Below are positions 23,108 through 29,217 of a stretch of DNA of 42,165 nt, in pieces. Origin of the DNA: a virus; IMG/VR virus record IMGVR_UViG_3300028809_000030, positions 1 to 42,165 of that record. The stretch is one strand, 5' to 3'. The translations under genes and the position numbers were made by a program. Positions within the stretch are counted from its first letter, which is position 1, and each line of letters begins with the position of its first letter. A model generated the notes under the pieces. The model made no database searches. It saw only the letters and a program-made list of their open reading frames with translations, and was not told the origin of the DNA.

Positions 23108-23233
23108 TGGGGTAGAAGCGTTTCACCAACCGGCGCACGTCGCGACCCCCTCCCCCGTTCGCCGCGCGACGGGTCCCATCCCCGGGGGACCCTGCGTCGC
23201 CGTAGCTTCACATTCCCCGAACGTTGTACCAAC

Positions 23234-23262
23234 TTGCCCCCGATCCCTGCCCGTGGTATACT
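23234..23262 (+). promoter_or_regulatory. Promoter without an obvious gene
   Basis: TTGCCC, 17 nt, TGG, TATACT. The expected start site falls at about 23269, on an ATG opening a 22-codon frame (leaderless), or on a small RNA. Confidence 0.7.
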
Positions 23263-23467
23263 ACACAAATGGAGAGACAGCACTCCGACGCCGCGTTGAT
23301 CCGACGAAGCCTGACCGCAAGGTCCGCCAACTCCTGATCCCGCCGTTTCCGAGAAGGCACGTTCCATCGTACCGTGGTCTCATCACCTTCGGCGCCCCTT
23401 TCCACCCCCGGACTGGGGCGTCGTCGTATCCCTCTACCACCCTTTCGCTGTCCTGTTGGGTCCCATC

Positions 23468-23496
23468 TTGACGGGTCCTCCGCGCCGTGCTACAAT
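23468..23496 (+). promoter_or_regulatory. Promoter for 23524 gene
   Basis: TTGACG, 17 nt, TGC, TACAAT. Confidence 0.85.
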
Positions 23497-23523
23497 GTCC
23501 CGCTAACCCACAGGAGACTACGA

Positions 23524-23784
23524 ATGAACGTTACTATGAAACAGCCTAACCCCGCGCACGAGCGCATGTGGGCGTCGCTGAAACAAGCCCTGATCACTGC
23601 AACTACGGACGACGGCCTTTCGGAGCGTGAGTCGTTGGCCGTTGTGGGCAAGTTCGTCGGGATGATGCTCGCCATCCAAGATCAGCGCAGAGGCCGCGAC
23701 GTCATCATGGCTGAGTTCATCGAAAATGTCGAGCTTGGCAACAAGGAATTCATCGACATGATTTTCAAGGACGCCAAGTCATGA
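23524..23784 (+). CDS. Hypothetical protein, 86 aa
   Basis: CAGGAG about 8 nt before ATG 23524; the frame is open upstream to 23374 but that would cross its promoter (23468-23496). Helical, with a Met-rich centre (GKFVGMMLAIQDQRRGRDVIM). ATGA overlap with the next gene. No recognised family. Confidence 0.75.
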   Translation: MNVTMKQPNPAHERMWASLKQALITATTDDGLSERESLAVVGKFVGMMLAIQDQRRGRDVIMAEFIENVELGNKEFIDMIFKDAKS

Positions 23785-24014
23785 ACGGCCCCACCATTTA
23801 CGGCGACACTTGCCCGTATCTCAACATCGCCAAGGAGCACAACGTCGACTACACCGCTGTTCTTGTCGTTGCACACCACGAAACGTACGACAAATGGCCG
23901 CCCGGCGACTACGACGAACACTTGGACATTACGCTGGCGCTGCCGAGTGGGTGTTACGCCGACATTCTGGCGCAGGTTTACCGCTTCTTCGAGTTGCGCA
24001 CGGCTTTAGCCTGA
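23781..24014 (+). CDS. Hypothetical protein, 77 aa
   Basis: Coupled by ATGA to the previous gene. Beta-rich centre (YTAVLVVAHHETY), then DYDEHLDITLALPSG and a helix. No domain recognised. Confidence 0.75.
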   Translation: MNGPTIYGDTCPYLNIAKEHNVDYTAVLVVAHHETYDKWPPGDYDEHLDITLALPSGCYADILAQVYRFFELRTALA

Positions 24015-24049
24015 ACACCGCCCACTACTACCCCACGTGTGCGCGCGCG

Positions 24050-24058
24050 TGGTACAAT
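24050..24058 (+). promoter_or_regulatory. Extended -10 promoter for small RNA candidate
   Basis: TGGTACAAT with only a poor -35 (ACCCCA at 24030-24035). Confidence 0.55.
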
Positions 24059-24064
24059 GCGCTT

Positions 24065-24173
24065 GGTAGTTGATCAGTAACCTACCGGAAAGTCGCCATC
24101 AGCTTCTTCCCTTGTAGTGGCGCTGTCTAGCTGCCCCGTTTACTTAGCCCCGGCGAAAGCTGGGGTCCTTTTT
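24065..24173 (+). ncRNA. Small RNA candidate, about 110 nt
   Basis: Bounded by an extended -10 promoter and a T-tailed terminator, with no credible frame between. Foldable parts: GGTAG...CTACC near the 5' end and CGCCA/TGGCG in the middle. Target unknown. Confidence 0.4.
24148..24173 (+). terminator. Intrinsic terminator
   Basis: CCCCGGC-GAAA-GCTGGGG stem followed by TCCTTTTT: the most classical terminator in the window. Confidence 0.85.
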
Positions 24174-24207
24174 ACCCTTGCAGTCTCGCTTTAGGAGTGT
24201 TCTTTCG

Positions 24208-24501
24208 GTGTCCCAAGGTATTCTCAGCGACTACGTTGGCAATCGCGAGGACCTCGCCCCGCGCAAGTCCCGCCCCAAGCGGAAGCGTGTCGCCTACAAA
24301 TGGGACCCCGGTGACGAGGGGCAACGCTCTGAGAATATCGAAGACCGTCGCCACGAAAACTATGTGAGTGACGAGTCGCAGCGCCCTCTTCTTACTAAGT
24401 TGGTGGAATTCGCCAACAAACCGAAGGGCGAAATGCCGACGCCTATCGCGTTCCCCGATTTGCCGCCCATGCCGAAGCCCCGCCCGAAAAGGAACAAATG
24501 A
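24208..24501 (+). CDS. Basic protein with capsid-like N-terminal motif, 97 aa
   Basis: Start GTG at 24208 with AGGAG about 10 nt upstream. The N-terminus SDYVGNREDL resembles the major capsid N-terminus YGVVGNREDL, and the DNA behind it matches at 19 of 20 bases. Then come a Lys/Arg block (RKSRPKRKR), an acidic/basic middle, and a Pro-rich end. No catalytic motif. Could be a small structural or capsid-interacting protein. The preceding terminator (24148-24173) separates it from upstream genes. Confidence 0.7.
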   Translation: MSQGILSDYVGNREDLAPRKSRPKRKRVAYKWDPGDEGQRSENIEDRRHENYVSDESQRPLLTKLVEFANKPKGEMPTPIAFPDLPPMPKPRPKRNK

Positions 24502-24728
24502 TGGCCGTTGGAGATATTCACGGACTCAAGATTACCGACATCCCCGCTCCGGCGAAGAAACGTCCCCGCGAACGCATCGCGATGTCGGGCGTCGACAACA
24601 AATTCCTCGAAGATCAGACCATCAAGGAACTGTCGAAACTGATGGCGGCGCAGGACCCGTCCGAGGAGGCCAAGCGGCTGAAACGTCTGGTGAACATCGA
24701 CATGCGCAAGGAGCAACTCGGTAGGTAG
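24498..24728 (+). CDS. Hypothetical helical protein, 76 aa
   Basis: ATGATG with ATGA overlap on the upstream stop; the second Met is equally possible. Basic N-terminal half (KKRPRERI), then a charged amphipathic helix. Function unknown. Confidence 0.7.
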   Translation: MMAVGDIHGLKITDIPAPAKKRPRERIAMSGVDNKFLEDQTIKELSKLMAAQDPSEEAKRLKRLVNIDMRKEQLGR

Positions 24729-24740
24729 TATTCCGGCACC

Positions 24741-24770
24741 TTGACGCGCCACCCCTCGGCGTGATATAAA
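24741..24770 (+). promoter_or_regulatory. Promoter upstream of a stem-loop
   Basis: TTGACG, 18 nt, TGA, TATAAA. Only about 35 nt separate the expected start site from the 12 bp stem at 24810-24841. Confidence 0.75.
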
Positions 24771-24809
24771 GCTCAGGCGTGGCTCCGACGTGCTAGTTCG
24801 GGCAACTTA

Positions 24810-24841
24810 GAAGCCCCGGTGTTGCAGCGCACCGGGGCTTC
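24810..24841 (+). terminator. Stem-loop between two promoters
   Basis: GAAGCCCCGGTG / CACCGGGGCTTC, 12 bp perfect, 8 nt loop. Ends or attenuates the transcript from 24741-24770. Confidence 0.6.
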
Positions 24842-24858
24842 CGCGTATTCAGCCATTC

Positions 24859-24887
24859 TGGACGGCTCCCTTTCGGCGTGCTATGCT
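24859..24887 (+). promoter_or_regulatory. Promoter for 24934 gene
   Basis: TGGACG, 17 nt, TGC, TATGCT; followed by a CTAGGG/CCCTAG stem (24895-24910) in the leader. Confidence 0.75.
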
Positions 24888-24933
24888 TCGAATGCTAGGG
24901 CGAACCCTAGTGAAGCCATCGAAAGGATTTCAA

Positions 24934-25296
24934 ATGGCATCGAAACTTCGCGTGGAGTGGGTCCGTCTCCAGTCTCTGGACTCCAACGGTATCCAGGCCC
25001 TCCAGGCTATTCCCAGCACAACTCCGGTCACCAAGGCGATCACCGGCACGGCTCTTACCGGCGCTGGGCGCATTACCGTTCCGGCTTCGGCCAGCGGCTA
25101 CGGGCGTTTCCACGCTCGTTTCTGCTCCGACGTCGAGTGCATCGTGTCGTTCGCCCCGGCTGGCGACGCCGGTACAACCTACGACGCGTCGGCAGCCGAA
25201 GATACCGGTATCTGGATTCCGGCGAATACCCCGGTTCTCGTTCCGGTGACTCCCGGCCAGCTGATTTCCGCTGCGACCGGCCTCGCGTTCGCGTAA
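24934..25296 (+). CDS. Probable small virion protein, 120 aa (decoration-like)
   Basis: AAAGGA 7 nt before the ATG, with a dedicated promoter (24859-24887) and a stem-loop just upstream. The protein is beta-rich with many Ala/Thr/Gly/Pro (TKAITGTALTGAGRITV, GIWIPANTPVLVPVTPG) and no Lys-rich tail. Such single-promoter, beta-rich proteins are often capsid or tail decorations. This is inferred from composition, not from a recognised family. Confidence 0.7.
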   Translation: MASKLRVEWVRLQSLDSNGIQALQAIPSTTPVTKAITGTALTGAGRITVPASASGYGRFHARFCSDVECIVSFAPAGDAGTTYDASAAEDTGIWIPANTPVLVPVTPGQLISAATGLAFA

Positions 25297-25307
25297 TCCA
25301 CGCCTCC

Positions 25308-25336
25308 TTGACACTCTGACACCCGCATGGTAACCT
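25308..25336 (+). promoter_or_regulatory. Promoter for the Acb2-like gene
   Basis: TTGACA, 17 nt, TGG, TAACCT; an 11 bp inverted repeat brackets the -10. Confidence 0.82.
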
Positions 25337-25348
25337 GTGCGGGTGTCA
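25317..25348. promoter_or_regulatory. Inverted repeat over the Acb2-like gene promoter
   Basis: TGACACCCGCA / TGCGGGTGTCA, perfect 11 bp arms with 10 bp spacer enclosing TAACCT. Confidence 0.65.
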
Positions 25349-25366
25349 ACTTATAGGAGAGGTAAC

Positions 25367-25903
25367 GTGAACATACATAAGGCGCTGATTGACTTCTGGG
25401 AGGACCAAACCCCAGACAACACAGAAATACACTTCTCACCAAAAGGGATTGAAGAAGCATCGGCGGACGATGTAGAGTCGTTTAACAAGTTACTGAGGCA
25501 CTTGAAAGACGTAGGCTTCGACAGCAAGGTGGGAACCAACGGTGTGCTCCGTGTTTGGTGGCCTCATCCAACCAATCCGCGCCCCAACAGCGCCGAGTAC
25601 CCAATTCAGTCGCATGTATTCCAGGGCACACCGGACGCCCGGCTAGCGACCAAGGGTATGGCTACGGCCACCGGTCCATTCCGCCGTCGCTACCGCGCTC
25701 TAAGCAACGACGAAGTGCAACATCACGATAACATCAAGGATGTCGCGACGGAGCTCTGGAACCTCATCGAAGGCATCCCCGGTGTTCGTGACGCGCATTT
25801 GGACGATGTGGACACGCAAAATGTGGTCCGTCGCGACATGGCTCTGGCCCGCACCGCCCTTGAAGACACCGTGATGCGGGCGGTAAGGGCGCTGACTGCG
25901 TAA
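25367..25903 (+). CDS. Acb2/Tad1-like cyclic-oligonucleotide sponge (anti-CBASS) with N-terminal extension
   Basis: Start GTG at 25367, with TAGGAGAGG just upstream. The C-terminal ~72 residues have the Acb2/Tad1 helical-hairpin pattern: RYRALSNDEV (108-117), a helix with DNIKDVATELWNLIE (121-135), and VRRDMALARTALEDTVMRAV (154-173), ending RAL. Acb2 proteins bind CBASS and Thoeris cyclic nucleotide signals and so block abortive defence. Residues 1-90 are an extra, unrecognised domain; Acb2 alone is usually about 90 aa. Its promoter (25308-25336) carries an 11 bp inverted repeat. TAATG overlap to the next gene. The ligand is not predictable here. Confidence 0.7.
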   Translation: MNIHKALIDFWEDQTPDNTEIHFSPKGIEEASADDVESFNKLLRHLKDVGFDSKVGTNGVLRVWWPHPTNPRPNSAEYPIQSHVFQGTPDARLATKGMATATGPFRRRYRALSNDEVQHHDNIKDVATELWNLIEGIPGVRDAHLDDVDTQNVVRRDMALARTALEDTVMRAVRALTA

Positions 25904-26409
25904 TGGAAGATCGGACGGACGCTAACGGAGGCGGTTTCAACCCCATCGCTACCGACATACAGCACGACTTCGAAGTGTTTTCCACGCTTCCGAGGGCGTA
26001 TCGGCATGCGATAATAGAAGCCCGCTACAACTACAACGCCGATGAAGCTACCCGTCTCCTCAACGATATTCGCGTCGCCCTTTCGGCGGGGTCATACTTT
26101 CCGCCTGACCCAAATGAAGTAGTTTCCGAAGCGATCCGGCAGATCGCACTCAACGACGCTATGGGCGTCAAACTATCCATGGAGCAAAAATGGAAAGAAG
26201 TAAACTCAGCCCCACCGATCAGGCCGTCGAGTACGCGGCGCAATACGCCCATGAGGCGAACCGTGCGTATTGCGCCCTCCTCGGCGACAATTCTCAATCG
26301 CCTTGGAATGACGCTTCCGAGCACATCCAAGAGTCAGCCCGAGCCGGAGTTCGAGCTATTTGGTCCGGAGAGGTCCAGACTCCTGAAGACTCCCACAATT
26401 CGTGGCTGA
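25903..26409 (+). CDS. Hypothetical protein, 168 aa, with long out-of-phase overlap
   Basis: Coupled to the Acb2-like gene by TAATG. Residues 1-95 look like a normal helical protein (PRAYRHAIIEARYNYNADEATRLL, read as two adjoining helices). From about residue 96 the frame overlaps the RyR-domain gene by 220 bases and becomes Ser/Arg/Pro-rich, like a shadow frame. The authentic domain probably ends near residue 95 and the rest is a tolerated tail, unless a frameshift exists. Function unknown. Confidence 0.6.
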   Translation: MEDRTDANGGGFNPIATDIQHDFEVFSTLPRAYRHAIIEARYNYNADEATRLLNDIRVALSAGSYFPPDPNEVVSEAIRQIALNDAMGVKLSMEQKWKEVNSAPPIRPSSTRRNTPMRRTVRIAPSSATILNRLGMTLPSTSKSQPEPEFELFGPERSRLLKTPTIRG

Positions 26410-26585
26410 GGTTCAAGGAGGCCGACGGCTGGCATTACGGCCCGGTCAAGGACGAAATTCGCAAGACCCATCCGTGTTTCTTGCCGTACAAGGACCTTCC
26501 CGACAGCATGAAGGTCAAGGACTTCATTTTCCACGCCGTGGTTAAGGCCACCCTCGTTGTGCTGGGCCGTTCGCCCGCTGCTTGA
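26190..26585 (+). CDS. RyR-domain protein, 131 aa
   Basis: Carries the RyR-domain signature almost throughout: AHEANRAYCALLGD (20-33), SPWNDA, a Gly/Val turn, TPEDSHNSWLRFK (64-76), GWHYGPVKDEIRKTHPC (80-96), then PYKDLP and KVKDFIFHAVV. GGAG is 5 nt before the ATG. In prokaryotes this domain has been proposed to sense nucleotide-derived ligands in conflict systems. Sitting one gene after an Acb2-like sponge, it may be a second decoy or sensor for defence signals; that is inference. Its stop overlaps the next promoter's -35. Confidence 0.8.
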   Translation: MERSKLSPTDQAVEYAAQYAHEANRAYCALLGDNSQSPWNDASEHIQESARAGVRAIWSGEVQTPEDSHNSWLRFKEADGWHYGPVKDEIRKTHPCFLPYKDLPDSMKVKDFIFHAVVKATLVVLGRSPAA

Positions 26586-26610
26586 CGTCGTCCCTGCCCC
26601 ATGCTAGGGT
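26582..26610 (+). promoter_or_regulatory. Promoter for 26649 gene and the morphogenesis region
   Basis: TTGACG, 17 nt, TGC, TAGGGT; its -35 overlaps the RyR gene stop. Confidence 0.8.
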
Positions 26611-26645
26611 TCTCCGTGCGTACTCATTCCAGCGCACGGAGAACC
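26608..26645. promoter_or_regulatory. Inverted repeat over the 26649 promoter and ribosome site
   Basis: GGTTCTCCGTGCG / CGCACGGAGAACC, perfect 13 bp arms with 12 bp spacer. The left arm starts inside the -10, and the right arm contains the CGGAGA ribosome site. DNA operator more likely than RNA hairpin, since the expected start site lies within the left arm. Confidence 0.65.
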
Positions 26646-26648
26646 AAA

Positions 26649-27419
26649 TTGACAGAAGCGAAGAAGCCGGATACCTCTCCGGCAGCGAAGCCGACGCCGA
26701 AGGATGCGGAGGCGTCGAAGCCCGATCCGAAGCCGGAGACCCAGGCTCAGGGCTCTCCCCAGCCGTTCAAAGCGGACGAGAACCCCGGCAAGGGCGGCGT
26801 GGAAGCGACCAAGGGCAACGAGAGCCCGAACACGGTGGCGAGCCAGACGACCGACAACTCCCCGGCGACCCCTCCGGGCGATCACGCCAACGTTGCTGGT
26901 GCGACACAGGACCCGAAGAACGCCGCCGTTGTCGGTTCGGAAGATGTTGGCGGCAAGAAGGGCGAGATCGAGTCCAAGCCGTCCGGCGACTACCTTGGCA
27001 ACGATCCGAAGCCGGGTGACGGCGTCGCGCAGAAGCAGGAAGCCGCCAGTCAGGCTGAACGCGCTGCTGAGTTGAAGGGCGTCGACGCCCAGACTGCTGA
27101 CGCTGGCATTCGGTCTGCGTCGTCCATCGCGGACGCCGAATTCGAACGCGCTCGCAACGAGCCGGAGAGCCCGCTGCCCTCCGATGAGGCGCTCGACGCA
27201 CTGGATGGCCTTTCGGCGGGCGTCGCTCAGTCCGGTGAAATGCTGCAGGACCAGCAGGAAGCCGACCGGGTGATGAAGAAGCTCACCAACCTCGCTTTGG
27301 ACCTTCTTCCCACTTCGTCGCCCGACTCGTACACTCTGTTCGGGTACGGCGGCGTTCACGTCACTGTCGGCGACCTGCGTGTTCTGGGCCGCATCCTGCG
27401 CAAGCACCAGAAGGACTAA
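26649..27419 (+). CDS. Hypothetical protein with disordered N-terminus, 256 aa; leads morphogenesis region
   Basis: Start TTG at 26649 with CGGAGA about 8 nt upstream. Residues 1-150 are Lys/Pro/Asp/Gly-rich and low in complexity. The C-terminal ~60 residues are ordered (MKKLTNLALDLLP, then YTLFGYGGVHVTVGDLRVLGRIL). Promoter 26582-26610 with a 13 bp inverted repeat over its -10 lies directly upstream. It precedes the terminase genes, so a packaging or head role is possible but not shown. Confidence 0.7.
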   Translation: MTEAKKPDTSPAAKPTPKDAEASKPDPKPETQAQGSPQPFKADENPGKGGVEATKGNESPNTVASQTTDNSPATPPGDHANVAGATQDPKNAAVVGSEDVGGKKGEIESKPSGDYLGNDPKPGDGVAQKQEAASQAERAAELKGVDAQTADAGIRSASSIADAEFERARNEPESPLPSDEALDALDGLSAGVAQSGEMLQDQQEADRVMKKLTNLALDLLPTSSPDSYTLFGYGGVHVTVGDLRVLGRILRKHQKD

Positions 27420-27422
27420 CCT

Positions 27423-27902
27423 ATGGACGGTCTGCCGGGCGATCTTATCCCACTCCCAACTCGCCCGTGGGATATTCGCCCGGCAGAAATTCCGCTCGAC
27501 ACCGAAGAGTGTCGCACAGCGCTCTGGATGACGCGCGGCAACGTAACTGAGGCCGCTGCTATCTTGAAAATTACGTCGATGCGCCTTCGGCAGTTCATCG
27601 ACAAGTCGGAATACCTCAAGCGCGAGCAGTCAGAGGCTAAAGAACAGCTTCTGGACAAGGCCGAGTTCAACGTATATGAAGCGCTCAACGACATCGCTGA
27701 TCCGGGGCGCAAAGACAGCATGACGAGGTTTGTTTTGACCAATCTCGGTACGTCGCGCGGATACGGAAACGGCAAGGCCGGTGTCAACGTCAACCCAACT
27801 GGCAAGGGCCGCATGGTCATTATGTGGGACGACGGCACAGGCATTTCCGGCGACCCGGAGTCCGAGGGTGAGGTTATCGAAGGGCACGTTGTGAATGAGT
27901 GA
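27423..27902 (+). CDS. terS: Terminase small subunit
   Basis: 159 aa. HTH-like segment MTRGNVTEAAAILKITSMRLRQF split over about residues 36-58 fits the TerS DNA-binding domain. A helical oligomerisation region follows (LLDKAEFNVYEALNDI), then a Gly-rich, acidic C-terminus. It directly precedes and overlaps the large subunit by 8 bases. Recognises viral DNA for packaging. Confidence 0.85.
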   Translation: MDGLPGDLIPLPTRPWDIRPAEIPLDTEECRTALWMTRGNVTEAAAILKITSMRLRQFIDKSEYLKREQSEAKEQLLDKAEFNVYEALNDIADPGRKDSMTRFVLTNLGTSRGYGNGKAGVNVNPTGKGRMVIMWDDGTGISGDPESEGEVIEGHVVNE

Positions 27903-29217
27903 TGGACTCGGCAGTGCTGCCATTACGCAGACGAACCGCATCGTCATTCCGTATGCTCAGCGTAACCACTTCAAGCCCGTCCATGCGTCGAAGAAGCGTT
28001 TTCGTTTTGTCGTCGCCCATCGACGCGCCGGGAAGTCGGTTTCTGAGATCAACGAAATCATCAAGGCGGCGGTGCAGAACCAGCGCGTTTACCCGCCGCC
28101 GCGTTACGCTTACATCGGCCCCACCTTTGCCCAGACCAAAGACCTTATCTGGGGCTACTTGAAACACTATACCAGCGTCATCCCCGGTATGAAGTATTCC
28201 GAGGGCGACCTGCAGGCCACGTTCCCCAACGGAGCGATGATCAACCTTTACGGTGGTGGCCAAGCCTACCAGCGAATGAGAGGGCTGTACTTCGATGGTG
28301 CGGTCGCTGACGAGTATCCTCTTTTGGACCCTGATATGCTGGATAGCGTTGTTCGGCCTTGTTTGGCTGATTATCGAGGGTTTCTTATTGCTTCGGGCAC
28401 TTCTAACGGCGATGACCATTTCCACGAGTTAAAGAAGATTGCTGAGCGCAATCCCGACGAGTGGGACATCTTCATCATCCCCGTCACCGACACCGACGCT
28501 TTGCACCCCGATGAAGTCGAGGAAATGCGTCGGCAGATGGACCCCGACAAGTTTGCGCGCGAAATGCTTTGTTCATTCGCTGCACCGGTCGAGGGTGCGT
28601 ATTACGCCGATATCATGAATGAGTTGGAAGCCAAGGGCCAAATCGGGAAGGTACCTTTCGACCCCGCTGCGCCGCTCAACACTATCTGGGATATCGGCAT
28701 CCACGATCAGACATTCATCATCGGCGCTCAGAAGGCCGGGCAGCAGGTCAAAATCCCCAAAGTGTGGGTTTTCACCGGCAAGGGGTTTCCACAGATTATC
28801 GAAATCCTCAAGGAGGACGTTCGAAAGAACGGGGTCACTTTCGGTGTCAACATATTTCCTCCAGACATCATGGCTCGGGAACTTGGAACTGGGCGTTCGC
28901 GGTATGAGATTGTCGACGAGCTACTGGGCGATATCCGCGTGTGTCCGTCCCACCGCGTCGAAGATGGAATTACCGCCGTCCGGTCCCTTCTCCCAACCGC
29001 GTGGATCGACAAAGAAAACGCTGCGCCGCTCATCATGGCCCTGCGAAACTACCACCGAGGCCTGAATGGCAAGCCGGTGCACAACTGGGCGTCGCACGGC
29101 GCGGATAGCAACCGTTACTTGTCGGTGGCGTGGAACCATTTCATCGGGTCGACGTGGGGCTCGAAGGTTGTAAACATATCGGGGCGGCTTCGCCGCAGGC
29201 TAAAAGGGCTGGCTTAA
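27895..29217 (+). CDS. terL: Terminase large subunit
   Basis: 440 aa packaging motor. Walker A variant AHRRAGKS (41-48), Walker B LYFDGAVADE (131-140), and the nuclease domain begins at NTIWDIGIHDQTF (about 260-272) with its first catalytic Asp. The C-terminal end is basic (RRRLKG). ATPase and nuclease act together on concatemeric DNA at the portal. The next gene starts immediately after the stop. Confidence 0.93.
   Translation: MSDGLGSAAITQTNRIVIPYAQRNHFKPVHASKKRFRFVVAHRRAGKSVSEINEIIKAAVQNQRVYPPPRYAYIGPTFAQTKDLIWGYLKHYTSVIPGMKYSEGDLQATFPNGAMINLYGGGQAYQRMRGLYFDGAVADEYPLLDPDMLDSVVRPCLADYRGFLIASGTSNGDDHFHELKKIAERNPDEWDIFIIPVTDTDALHPDEVEEMRRQMDPDKFAREMLCSFAAPVEGAYYADIMNELEAKGQIGKVPFDPAAPLNTIWDIGIHDQTFIIGAQKAGQQVKIPKVWVFTGKGFPQIIEILKEDVRKNGVTFGVNIFPPDIMARELGTGRSRYEIVDELLGDIRVCPSHRVEDGITAVRSLLPTAWIDKENAAPLIMALRNYHRGLNGKPVHNWASHGADSNRYLSVAWNHFIGSTWGSKVVNISGRLRRRLKGLA

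Noticed and set aside
22336-23367. 343-codon minus-strand frame across the divergent promoters
   Set aside because: Runs through both early promoters and paralogue C; no start signal.
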